Shown here: piece by piece, positions 26,121-34,144 of the stretch
Numbering within the stretch: the first letter of the stretch is position 1
How the letters are laid out: every line of letters starts with the position of its first letter
Source: Chitinophaga barathri
GTDB lineage: Bacteria; Bacteroidota; Bacteroidia; Chitinophagales; Chitinophagaceae
NCBI RefSeq assembly: GCF_003807585.1
Contig: NZ_RMBX01000012.1
Coordinates: 62,001 to 126,000, forward strand
DNA: 64,000 bases
Direction of reading: 5' to 3'
Notes under the pieces: generated by a model
Told to the model about the DNA's origin: nothing
Databases searched by the model: none
The model's input: the letters and a program-made list of their open reading frames with translations, nothing else
Program-made: the position numbers and the translations under genes

Positions 26121-27559
26121 TTTGATATACTGTTTATGTGTTGTTGAATAAATGCCTGTGCCTTATTGCCGGTAAGGGTTTCTAACTGATCCCCTTTGCC
26201 GGTAGGCAGTAAATCAATGCGTGTGATCTTGTCTAACCAATTGCGCGTTACTTCCAGCTCTGAAGGGTGCAGGGTATCCGTATAGCTATCCCCGCCCACG
26301 CTGTAGGTGATGGCGATAAATTGCTGTGTGTTCATGGCTGTGTTGATGATTCGTTTTAAATCCCGGCGGCGGTTGCTGTCCTTATTGCGGCAGGCTTTCC
26401 CGGCTGATCCGTACAGGCGCTCACTACAAAACCGGCTCCGGGGATGCTGGGTAGATATATCCCGGCGGCAGGTTTTACAAGATCGCTGTGCGGTCTTCGC
26501 ACCGTTTTTTTGTGCATTTTTTGCGCTATATATACCGGTCTTTTCCTGCGGGTGTTCTCCCTTAATCCCTGCAACCTTTTTACCCTTATATTCAAGGTGT
26601 GAAAAGGTTGCAGGCTGGCTCCTTTCCCCTGATTCGTCCAGCCGGTGAAAAGGTTGCAGGGTAATAGCTTCCGTTTCCATACCGAACAGACCGGCCCACG
26701 TTTCAGCCAAAAGCGAGAACAGCAGCGGCTTTACCTGCCTTTTTGAATGCTTGCACATGAGTAATTCCGCCCGTTCCCGGTTGCGGGATAACTGGTATTT
26801 GCTCATTTGTTCCCAGCCTTTAGGATTGCTCAGGATTAGGAATTGCCGGTATTCATGGGCGTTTAAAGGCTGTTTGGACAGGGTTAAATCCATGAACACA
26901 ATACCGCGTAACACATCGGAGAGCAGCCGCAGCAAAGGGAAAACCTTGTTTGCTTCGGTCAGGTCAGCCATTGTCGCAATACCATAACCACGGATAAAGC
27001 GCATCTTTTTTACCTTGACTTCCAACCGCAGCAGATGACCGGTTTTAACCCCGCTTTGCGCTCCCTTGTCGTACAGTTTTACATCGTATTCACATAAGGA
27101 ACAGACCAGCCCCAGCCGCTTATTCCTGCGGTCAATTTGCGTGAATGGCTTGTTGATATAACAAATCACCTGCTTTAATACCCGCAGTGGGGAAAAGGGT
27201 AACCGGATATTCACCCCGATTTCCAGCCCGTGCAGCGTGGCCCGATCCGGCAGCACGGAAAAACTCGCTTCCAATCCCTGCACGGTTTTTACCAGCTCGG
27301 CAAATGGGAAACTGTTTGCATTATGCGTTCCCCTGTTATGGTACTTATGCAGGGAACCGTTCAAACAGTGGGTGACCGCGCCGGGGCGGAGGCTGGACGG
27401 CCTGATCTCAAACCGCAGGCCGTTGAAGGCCGCATAGCTTCCGTTCCCCGCCAGCTCCCCCGTTTGCTGATCCACGGCCATAACAAAGCCCAGCAAGGGG
27501 GAAGCCTCCCAAGTTCCCGCCGTCAGGTACGGGTGTACGCTTTTAATGCCGTCAATCAT
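26117..27559 (-). CDS. gene II/Phage_X-like replication initiator with zinc ribbon
   Basis: A 480-residue protein. The N-terminal half shows features of filamentous-phage-type initiators (Phage_CRI/Phage_X): GVNIRLPFSP, then YDVKLYDKG, and LLRLEVKVKKMRFI. Residues about 360-395 have a zinc-ribbon-like pattern CKTC ... FC ... AC. An internal Met409 begins a 72-residue tail (26117-26335), recalling the gene X internal start of filamentous phages. It would nick DNA to start rolling-circle replication and could act as a relaxase, but I could not place the catalytic tyrosine. It overlaps the antirepressor gene by ATGA. Confidence 0.6.
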   Translation of the reverse strand: MIDGIKSVHPYLTAGTWEASPLLGFVMAVDQQTGELAGNGSYAAFNGLRFEIRPSSLRPGAVTHCLNGSLHKYHNRGTHNANSFPFAELVKTVQGLEASFSVLPDRATLHGLEIGVNIRLPFSPLRVLKQVICYINKPFTQIDRRNKRLGLVCSLCEYDVKLYDKGAQSGVKTGHLLRLEVKVKKMRFIRGYGIATMADLTEANKVFPLLRLLSDVLRGIVFMDLTLSKQPLNAHEYRQFLILSNPKGWEQMSKYQLSRNRERAELLMCKHSKRQVKPLLFSLLAETWAGLFGMETEAITLQPFHRLDESGERSQPATFSHLEYKGKKVAGIKGEHPQEKTGIYSAKNAQKNGAKTAQRSCKTCRRDISTQHPRSRFCSERLYGSAGKACRNKDSNRRRDLKRIINTAMNTQQFIAITYSVGGDSYTDTLHPSELEVTRNWLDKITRIDLLPTGKGDQLETLTGNKAQAFIQQHINSISK

Positions 27560-27586
27560 GAGAAAGGAATGAAAGGAGAAAACCGG

Positions 27587-27931
27587 TTATTTGCATTTTA
27601 CCTGCTGGGAAATTTCAGCCTGAACGCGGGCCAGCGCCTTACATAGCAGATGATCCACATTGCGGAGGGTGGTTTGCAGATCATATTCCCCCAGCAGGAA
27701 AAGGCGCATCAGATGCACGGCGATAATTACCGCGCAATCCGCCGCCCAAATGTTGTGCGGAAGGCCCAAGACAAAGCCCAGGTTTCGCCGCCGGGTCGGG
27801 TACTGTTGCAAAACCGCCAGCAGCAAACAACCGCCTTTCTTCCGGGATCGGGCTGGGGTGGCCTTCAGGCTGGCGCATTCGTCTAACGCCGCCTGAATCG
27901 CCCATTCCTTAGCGAAAAGTGCCTTACTCAT
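27587..27931 (-). CDS. small hypothetical protein preceding rep
   Basis: A 114-residue protein, unrecognised. It has a basic segment near residues 25-50 and a hydrophobic central stretch (WAADCAVIIAVHLMRLFLL). It overlaps the upstream excisionase-like gene by 8 bases and precedes the Rep gene by 27, so it belongs to the same transcript. The location suggests an accessory role in replication or excision; nothing in the sequence proves it. Confidence 0.55.
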   Translation of the reverse strand: MSKALFAKEWAIQAALDECASLKATPARSRKKGGCLLLAVLQQYPTRRRNLGFVLGLPHNIWAADCAVIIAVHLMRLFLLGEYDLQTTLRNVDHLLCKALARVQAEISQQVKCK

Positions 27932-28229
27932 GGCTCCCTCCTTTTTTCTTCACGGAAGTAACCGCTGCAATAACTTCACCACGGATGAAGCGGGTTTTAT
28001 TAGCGATTTTGTAAGGTTTGAGGATGCCCGCGTTCATCCATGCGTGAACGGTAGGAAGGGTAATTTTGAACATGTCAGCTACGTCTTGCCGGGTAATAAA
28101 TTCGTCCGGCTCGTTAGTTCCCTGTACATCGAAAATTGCCGCCAGTTTTTTGTCTAAAAGACGTTCAACTTCGTTAAGCAGTGTATTGCTGCTCATTTGT
28201 TCTACTTGCAAAATTTGACCTTTAATCAT
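27924..28229 (-). CDS. excisionase-like HTH protein
   Basis: A 101-residue protein with a MerR/excisionase-type winged HTH at about residues 40-85: FITRQDVADMFKITLPTVHAWMNAGILKPYKI followed by TRFIRGEVIAAV. Small proteins of this kind direct excision by tyrosine integrases or regulate element genes. ATG 28229 is the longest start; ATG 28196 would drop 11 residues and leave the domain intact. It heads the rep-antirepressor cluster and is separated from the integrase unit by 139 bases that probably contain a promoter. Confidence 0.82.
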   Translation of the reverse strand: MIKGQILQVEQMSSNTLLNEVERLLDKKLAAIFDVQGTNEPDEFITRQDVADMFKITLPTVHAWMNAGILKPYKIANKTRFIRGEVIAAVTSVKKKGGSHE

Positions 28230-28368
28230 AAAAATTCATTTTATGGGTCAAAGTTCAAAAACTGGTTAAGGGGTAAGTGGCTATAAGTGCTTACAATTGT
28301 TTAGATGGGGATTAAAATAATGATTTACAGCATGGTAAATATTATAAAAGTAAGCGAATGGAAGTGGG

Positions 28369-29301
28369 TTATTTGAGGTACTCTAAATCAAATTTGCGCT
28401 GCATTTCGTCAAGTTCTTGTAATGCACTTTTGTAAGCTGCCATTTTCGTTTGTTCCTGTAGCATACTTACGATAGTGGCAAGATTATTTAACCGTGTCTG
28501 GTCTGATCGTCTGCTATTGCTGATGCTTACACGTTCCGCCTTATCTTGCATTACTTTTCTATAATGATTTTTAAATAGATCATTTCCGCTATTAGCCGCC
28601 CTGAAGCCAAACCTAGCGGCAATTTTTGCGGCATTATTTGCAGTCAGTTGTTCATTGCGGTCATGCAGTGATAAGTAGTAATAGTATAAAGCAATAGCGC
28701 GTATTGTAATTCCCTTAACAGATTCTTGGGCTTCCCGAGGTGTGATTTCATGAAATGTTGTCTGCATGCTTTTATCGGTTGCGGGCTGCTGGCTAGTTTC
28801 GTCTATTGCTTTAGCAATTTCGCTAACTATTTGTGCGTACTCACTTTCAGAATAGTACTGCGGCTCACGGTATTGCTTTTCAACTTGCCCTCCCTTTGCG
28901 TAAAACAAATAATGTTGCCTTTGGTTAGTGCCCTGAATATCACAATACTCTTTTGCCATTTGAGTAATGTATAAAAGATCATCAATTATTGTAAGTTCAG
29001 TTTCGCACTGGCTTATTAATAATTGGTCGGGCAATCTTCTTATTTTCTCCGGCAAATTTAAATTGACGGTCTTTCCATTAATAGCAAACGCTTTTATAAG
29101 TGGGTCTATAAAGTACGGTGTTGTGTCGTAGCCTCTTTCCGTTTCAATTATTTCAAGTATATACTTTCTCCTTTCCGAAAGGTCTTGTATATCCCTAGCT
29201 AAAAAAATCTGCCTGTCAAGAACTGGGGAGTATTCAGAATAAGGCGCTGTAAGCATTTCTTTGGGTCTTATGCTATCTGCAATTTTTTCTATATCTACCA
29301 T
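28369..29301 (-). CDS. integrase-linked hypothetical protein
   Basis: A 310-residue soluble protein that I cannot assign. It is mostly helical with a charged middle and a coiled-coil-like end (LQELDEMQRKFDLEY). The central part (GITIRAIALYYYYLSLHDRNEQLTANNAAKIAARFGF) looks structured. Its ATG follows the integrase stop with no intervening base, so the two are translated together and an accessory role in recombination or maintenance is likely. No signal peptide or membrane helix is seen. Confidence 0.65.
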   Translation of the reverse strand: MVDIEKIADSIRPKEMLTAPYSEYSPVLDRQIFLARDIQDLSERRKYILEIIETERGYDTTPYFIDPLIKAFAINGKTVNLNLPEKIRRLPDQLLISQCETELTIIDDLLYITQMAKEYCDIQGTNQRQHYLFYAKGGQVEKQYREPQYYSESEYAQIVSEIAKAIDETSQQPATDKSMQTTFHEITPREAQESVKGITIRAIALYYYYLSLHDRNEQLTANNAAKIAARFGFRAANSGNDLFKNHYRKVMQDKAERVSISNSRRSDQTRLNNLATIVSMLQEQTKMAAYKSALQELDEMQRKFDLEYLK

Positions 29302-30648
29302 TTAAAGAGCATTTAAAAGGTGTTTATTATTATTTCCAGTCATCATGTGTTTTCTCATTATTTCGGCGTGTTCCATGCCTGTTAATTTCACATACTTCAG
29401 GAAAACGCTTTCCTTTTTATGGCCGGTAATCTGCATTATCTGTTGAATGGGAATGCCCTGCTTAGTCATGTTTGAGGCAAAAGAACGCCGGGCCGTGTGG
29501 CTGGTGACCATTTGCCATTTTTGCAAGACATTAGCAACCTTTTCGCCGCCCTTTGTTTGCTGCTTCTCAATAGTTTCAACAATACCAGCCTCCCGGCATA
29601 TTTCTTTGATGTACATATTTAGCTTTTGATCCGAAATTTTCGGGGGCGTGTGACCGCCATACTTTGCCATGATCTGCCTAACGGTGTCATGTATCGGGAT
29701 CACTACCCTTTGCCCGGTTTTTCGCTGGTACAGGTCTAAATAATCACCTTTTATATGATGCGGCTTGATATTATTGTAATCGCTTACCCTTAAGCCTGTA
29801 TAGCAGCCGATAATAAACAAGTCCCGTACACGGTCTAATGTTGCGTACTGGACTTTTGCCGCCTTTTCCTTGCCATTTTGCAATTGGGTAAAGGTCAAGT
29901 GCTTGGTGTGATCTGAAAGGTCTAGGGCAGAAATAGACAATAATTCCGTTTCATTTAAGTATACGTCTTGCGGAGCTTCCCGCGCTATTGTAAAGCGTTT
30001 GGGGTTGATGGTGTCGGCGTCTATACTTATTTTATCAGCATCAGCAGCCCGTAAAAACTGCCGTAAATTGTCAATGTGCTTTGCAATATTATTGAGGGAA
30101 AACCCTTTTACTGTAGTCAGATAATCCCGGAAGTCCTTTAGCGTATGCAGGTTGATATTATCGTAATCCAGTTTTTCCCGGTTAGCTTTTTCAAATTCTT
30201 TCAGGTATTCAAATGTGGTATTATATTCCTGTATAGTTCTATGACTGATAACGCGGCCTGTCTTGGGGTTTATGCGTTTTGGGCTTTCCTCAATATATTT
30301 TTCTGTCCATGACCAAAAGATGGGCTTATCTTCAACTGTTTTCCCTGTCCATCTGTCCAGCCCGGATTTTAGAAGCTGTTTAGTTACTGGTGTCCGGGCA
30401 ACAATAGCCTTGTCGTAAATATCCTTTGCCGCCGCTTTCAGTCCTCGCAGGTAATTATTAATTATATCCCGGTTGGGTTCGTCAATCACATTGCGCACCT
30501 CCCCGGTTTTAATGTTCCAATGTTTGGGTAATACGTTGAAAGCGAGCGGGTAAACAAACTTTTCGCCAACGAAACGGCAGATTAGGTATATTTTTTCGGG
30601 CTTCTTACTGTCCTGTCTGCGGAGGTTGTACCGAGCGTTGAATTTCAT
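29302..30648 (-). CDS. int: tyrosine-family site-specific integrase
   Basis: A 448-residue recombinase of the Bacteroidota type: an N-terminal arm-binding domain (1-95), a SAM-like core-binding domain (about 110-205) and a catalytic domain. Catalytic residues are visible: Arg287 in YTGLRVSDY, Lys310 in RKTGQ, His384 and Arg387 in HTARRSF, His410 in TGHKK, and Tyr419 in FLKYVK. It lies next to the right copy of the 13-bp repeat and should integrate the element into tRNA-Pro. It is intact and followed without a gap by the unknown gene. Confidence 0.95.
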   Translation of the reverse strand: MKFNARYNLRRQDSKKPEKIYLICRFVGEKFVYPLAFNVLPKHWNIKTGEVRNVIDEPNRDIINNYLRGLKAAAKDIYDKAIVARTPVTKQLLKSGLDRWTGKTVEDKPIFWSWTEKYIEESPKRINPKTGRVISHRTIQEYNTTFEYLKEFEKANREKLDYDNINLHTLKDFRDYLTTVKGFSLNNIAKHIDNLRQFLRAADADKISIDADTINPKRFTIAREAPQDVYLNETELLSISALDLSDHTKHLTFTQLQNGKEKAAKVQYATLDRVRDLFIIGCYTGLRVSDYNNIKPHHIKGDYLDLYQRKTGQRVVIPIHDTVRQIMAKYGGHTPPKISDQKLNMYIKEICREAGIVETIEKQQTKGGEKVANVLQKWQMVTSHTARRSFASNMTKQGIPIQQIMQITGHKKESVFLKYVKLTGMEHAEIMRKHMMTGNNNKHLLNAL

Positions 30649-30699
30649 TGCCTCAAATTTAAGGCAAAGGTAATTAAAACAAATAGTGTTGTTGTTTAT

Positions 30700-30711
30700 G
30701 TTGTCGTTTTT
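30700..30711 (+). repeat. possible integrase arm site, right copy
   Basis: GTTGTCGTTTTT, identical to 23383-23394 at the left end of the element and located between the integrase gene and the right core. Confidence 0.4.
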
Positions 30712-30847
30712 TCTTTACTTCTGTATATTTTTCCTTATCTGATTTTATTGCTTCGAAATTCGAATTCAATATAAGTAGTTAAAAATCAATAGTTTTATCT
30801 GTGTTTTTGAATCAGATCAGATAGGGGCAATAAAATGGGTGTTCGGG

Positions 30848-30860
30848 TTGCCATCCCGAC
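30848..30860 (+). repeat. attR, 13-bp core repeat
   Basis: TTGCCATCCCGAC, identical to the tRNA-Pro 3' end at 23313-23325. The bases on each side differ from those beside the left copy, as expected for recombination within the core. Confidence 0.85.
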
Positions 30861-30877
30861 GAGTATCCAGTTTATTT

Positions 30878-30907
30878 AAAAGTCTGTCTATAAGGCAGAC
30901 TTTTTTA
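30878..30907 (+). terminator. displaced tRNA-Pro terminator
   Basis: AAAAGTCTGTC pairs with GGCAGACTTTT (one G-T pair) around TATAA, followed by more T. It lies 18 bases beyond the right core repeat, at the distance expected for the original terminator of tRNA-Pro before the element inserted. Confidence 0.75.
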
Positions 30908-31090
30908 TTTAGCTGAATGCAGGACAGGTATGGTTATTATAAAAAAGGTTTATTTTTTATTGTGCCTGTTCTATAGGTGTTTTTGAAGGATAGCCTGACA
31001 CCCATTCGTACTCCCATCCTGATACCATTTTTTTTCTTTGTAATCCTTGCCCAGCTTCACTTTTAATTTGGGTGCCTTTAAACAGGCACC

Positions 31091-32318
31091 ATGGAATTGA
31101 ACACTTTTTAAGTACAGCTTGTACTTAAAACCAATAAAACCAACAGGAAAGGGCTTGTTCTCATCTTTGCAAAAATCTTCCTGAATGGGCAGAAGGCTGA
31201 AATTTCCACCAACAGGAATATTGATCCTCAACAATGGTTGGCAAGTAAGCAGTGTGCTAAAACATCTATCCCTCTGCATAAAGAACTAAATCAGTTCCGG
31301 GACTCCTTCAAAACAAAAATTTACCAGACTTATTCCAGGCTACAGATGGCAGATGCCACTTTGAGTATTATCTCCTTGAAGGAGGCTTTAAATGGCAACA
31401 GGATAGACAGGCAGAAAGGGCTGATTTCTGTTACTGAAGAACACAATCACCAGTTTGAAAACTCGTGGGAATTAATTTTTCTTTTGGCAGCTATAAGAAC
31501 TATAAAACTACACTCAGTTACCTGAAGGAGTTCGTGCCAGCTTTCTGCGCAAAAAAGGATATTCCTCTTCTGGGGGTGAACTATAAGTTTTGTGAGGCTT
31601 ATTACACTTTCCTTACCATTGAAAAGCCCTGTACCTCCAATGGTGCGAGTAAACACATTCAGAGGCTTAAAAAGATCATTAATTATGCTATTAGGGCAGG
31701 ATATATCAAATCCAATCCTACAGTAACTTTCAGCCTGCAATTTAAGGCAGTGGAAAAGCAGGTGCTGACCTGGGAAGAAATTATCAAGATCAAAGATTTT
31801 CCTATCAGCAAGAAGGTGACTGACCAGGTAAGGGATGTGTTTGTTTTCCAGTGCTTCACTGGCTTGGATTATAGTGATGCAAAAAGGCTCAGACCTGCTG
31901 ATATTCAGCTTGGACAGGAAGGGGGCTATGGATAAAAATGATAAGGCAGAAAACCGATGTTTCATTTTCTATTTCTTTGCTAGAGCCTGCTTTGAATGTG
32001 CTGAAGAAATACCTGAATGATGATGAGAAATATAGCCCTGTGTTTCCTGTTCTTTGGAACCAGAAAATGAATGATTATTTGAAGGTGATCCAGGAGCTGG
32101 CTGGAATAGGGAAGAATCTTACTACTCACCTTTGCCAGGCATAGTTTTGCTACCAGTGTGGCGCTGAGTAATGGAGTGCCTATTGATACAGTTCTAAAAT
32201 GCTGGGACATACGAATTTGAAGACTACGCAGGTTTATGCGAAGGTGATGGATTCAAAGATTGCGAATGATATGCAATTGTTGAAGATCAAATTAACAACT
32301 AGTTCGAAAAATAATTAA
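31091..32318 (+). pseudogene. degenerate tyrosine integrase
   Basis: A second Bacteroidota-type tyrosine recombinase broken into several frames. It begins MELNTF at 31091, meets a stop, and continues as VQLVLKTNKTNRKG (arm domain). It changes frame near 31460 into the core domain (SYKNYKTTLSYLKEFVP), breaks near 31930, and again twice around the catalytic end. There ARHSFATS (HxxR motif) and MLGHTNLKTTQVYAK (His and Tyr) are still readable. At least three frameshifts and one nonsense codon are present, so it is inactive. It is probably the relic of an older element near the same tRNA. Confidence 0.85.
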
Positions 32319-32319
32319 T

Positions 32320-32505
32320 ATGGGTCACCTGTTTAGCTTGATATTGAGTGTGCCACTGTTTGTTTTATTGTGCTGGGGAGTTGGGGCAGGAATTCAGTGC
32401 TTTTTGAATTCAGGTCATTGTAATAACCACAAATGGCAGTTTCTAAGAGAAATATTACTTGGAGTAATTGCGCTGATTCTAATAGGAATTTTATGTAAAT
32501 TATAG
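32320..32505 (+). CDS. small two-helix membrane protein
   Basis: A 61-residue protein with two hydrophobic helices (about 5-24 and 43-60) joined by a short Cys/His-containing loop. It starts two bases after the end of the integrase relic and stops 10 bases before the next gene, so it may be co-transcribed with it. No family is recognised. It is AT-rich like its neighbours. Confidence 0.5.
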   Translation: MGHLFSLILSVPLFVLLCWGVGAGIQCFLNSGHCNNHKWQFLREILLGVIALILIGILCKL

Positions 32506-32515
32506 ACTGAATGGG

Positions 32516-33898
32516 ATGACTAAGAAGTTACCTCCATTATATCATCCTATTATTATGAACTATAAAGAGATCTATTCCAAGCAAGAATTAGAGAATTTTG
32601 AAATCGTTACCGATTGGACAAAATTTGCTAAAGATAATATTGAGAAAGATGTGTTTGGGCGTAATAAATCAGTTTTCATTGAGAGGAAAATCTTTGAATT
32701 GGATGTTGATTTATCTTTTAATGGAGATTATGCAGGAGAATTTGTTTTTATCAATTGCTATTTCAAAAAAGGATTTTACTTCAAGGGAGCTAAGTTTAGT
32801 GGAGCTTTTTCGCTTGCAAGCTCATATGTGAATGGAACAATTTATACTGAAGGAGTTACCACCTTTGATCGTGGTTTTTTAATATTTGATTCTACTGTGG
32901 ATGGCATTTTATTGACTAAAGGGCAATTTGGAAGTTGTACATGGAGCTTAAAGAAAATTGGCAGATTGACTATTGCTGGAGGGATATTTGACAATCTAGA
33001 TATAAATTTAAAAGGCGAATTAGGACAATTGAACATTGAAGCACGAAAGATAACAGGAGATATTTTCATTGATGGAGGTGGAAAATTAATAGAGGATGTA
33101 AACATTTCAGGCATAGCAAGAGGAATGTCACTTTTTATGTATAATATAGAAATTGGACAACTTGCAATAAAGCTCTTTGTAAATGAAAACAGATTTAAGC
33201 TATCAAATATAAAACCTCAAAATGGGAAAGGGAATGTTCTTTTAAGTCATTCCCAACTTGGGAAAGCTGAATTAAGTTCTATAAATTTTAAGAAGTTTAA
33301 TGTAGTTATAATTGATGAAGTGAATCTAGTGGATTGTACATTTAATAATGTACTTTGGTCGAATAATGTATTTGGTTCCTCTGCTCACCTTAGTCATCTT
33401 GGGGTTAAGGATGTAGATGACGTTTTTAATTTAAGGAGCAGGGAGACTTTTAGGCAGCTAAAGTATGCAATGTCCAAACAAGGGGATATAATAAATGAAC
33501 AGAAGTTTCATTCTTTAGAAATGGGCATGTATTATAAAACCCTAAGCTGGAAAAAAGATTTTTGGACTAAGATGGTGATTTTGCTAAGTCATCTTACAAG
33601 TGATTTTGGACAAAGTTTATGGCGCCCGCTACTTTTTATTTTTCTGTTTCATACAGTATTATTCTTACTTCTTTTATTTTCGAATATTTTTCAAGGATTT
33701 GAATTCTCAGTTAAGGAATTTTCATCTTCTGCTTTTGGGGAAGGGTTTAATTACTATTTATATCTAATAAATCCAATTCGCCCTTTTGATAAGGACTTGT
33801 TTCATGGGGGCTGGATCGCTATAGACATTCTCATGAGAATTTCAGCTTCTTACATGATATATAATATTGTTAGGGCAACAAGAAGGTTTATAAGGTAA
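32516..33898 (+). CDS. pentapeptide/beta-helix-like protein with C-terminal membrane segment
   Basis: A 460-residue protein. Residues about 60-300 are a run of short strands rich in F, G, I and N at regular spacing (FVFINCYFKKGFYFKGAKF), as in loose pentapeptide or beta-helix repeats. Residues about 305-335 contain RETFRQLKYAMSKQGDIINEQKFHSLEM, a helical motif I have seen linked to such repeats. A strong membrane helix follows at about 368-390 and a second hydrophobic helix before a basic C terminus. A membrane-anchored effector or channel-like role is possible but unproven. ATG 32555 is an alternative start. The gene is strikingly AT-rich, suggesting horizontal origin. Confidence 0.7.
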   Translation: MTKKLPPLYHPIIMNYKEIYSKQELENFEIVTDWTKFAKDNIEKDVFGRNKSVFIERKIFELDVDLSFNGDYAGEFVFINCYFKKGFYFKGAKFSGAFSLASSYVNGTIYTEGVTTFDRGFLIFDSTVDGILLTKGQFGSCTWSLKKIGRLTIAGGIFDNLDINLKGELGQLNIEARKITGDIFIDGGGKLIEDVNISGIARGMSLFMYNIEIGQLAIKLFVNENRFKLSNIKPQNGKGNVLLSHSQLGKAELSSINFKKFNVVIIDEVNLVDCTFNNVLWSNNVFGSSAHLSHLGVKDVDDVFNLRSRETFRQLKYAMSKQGDIINEQKFHSLEMGMYYKTLSWKKDFWTKMVILLSHLTSDFGQSLWRPLLFIFLFHTVLFLLLLFSNIFQGFEFSVKEFSSSAFGEGFNYYLYLINPIRPFDKDLFHGGWIAIDILMRISASYMIYNIVRATRRFIR

Positions 33899-33949
33899 AT
33901 AACAAATTTTCAGTATATTAGGTGCTGGCGAATAAACCCTGCACCTTTT

Positions 33950-34123
33950 ATGGAGTACTATCCTCTGCAATATTTCACAAACTTAATAACCAAGGGATAT
34001 ATTATCGAAGAAAGAACTAACTTTTTCCTTGGTAAAATGTATGGCACTATTACGAAGAGAGATTTTGAGAATGATACTATTGAATACAAATTAAAACCAG
34101 CCAGATGCTGGCTGGTTTGGTAA
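33950..34123 (+). CDS. possible 57-residue remnant gene
   Basis: The frame from ATG 33950 (MEYYPLQYFTNLITKGYIIEE...) reads like real protein for about 45 residues, but its end runs through the terminator hairpin at 34094-34118. It may be a truncated gene that now ends fortuitously. No family is recognised. Confidence 0.3.
   Translation: MEYYPLQYFTNLITKGYIIEERTNFFLGKMYGTITKRDFENDTIEYKLKPARCWLVW
34094..34118. terminator. bidirectional terminator, perfect 11-bp stem
   Basis: AAACCAGCCAG (34094-34104) and CTGGCTGGTTT (34108-34118) pair perfectly around ATG, between the plus-strand genes and the convergent DUF4468 gene. Confidence 0.8.
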
Positions 34124-34144
34124 TATAGTTGAATAATTTGGGCT

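Larger units (their letters stand above)
23313..30860. mobile_element. tRNA-Pro-integrated element, about 7.5 kb
   Basis: The element is bounded by the 13-bp direct repeat TTGCCATCCCGAC (tRNA 3' end and 30848-30860). It carries a tyrosine integrase beside the right end, an unknown gene directly following it, an excisionase-like HTH, a gene II-like replication initiator, an antirepressor, an XRE repressor with an operator and small plus-strand genes. No capsid, coat, secretion, or MobA/TraG-type genes are seen. It could be an integrative plasmid, a mobilisable element using its Rep as relaxase, or a phage satellite. The integrase frame is intact, so it may still be mobile. Confidence 0.85.
30649..31090. 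other. non-coding right end of element and junction
   Basis: The stretch is AT-rich with no gene. It contains the right candidate arm repeat (30700-30711), a 10-bp inverted pair (ATTTTATTGC at 30742 and GCAATAAAAT at 30827), the right core repeat and the displaced tRNA terminator, then bases leading into the integrase relic. Confidence 0.6.

Noticed and set aside
30971..31279. 102-residue minus-strand frame
   Set aside because: The plus strand carries the clear integrase relic across the same bases.
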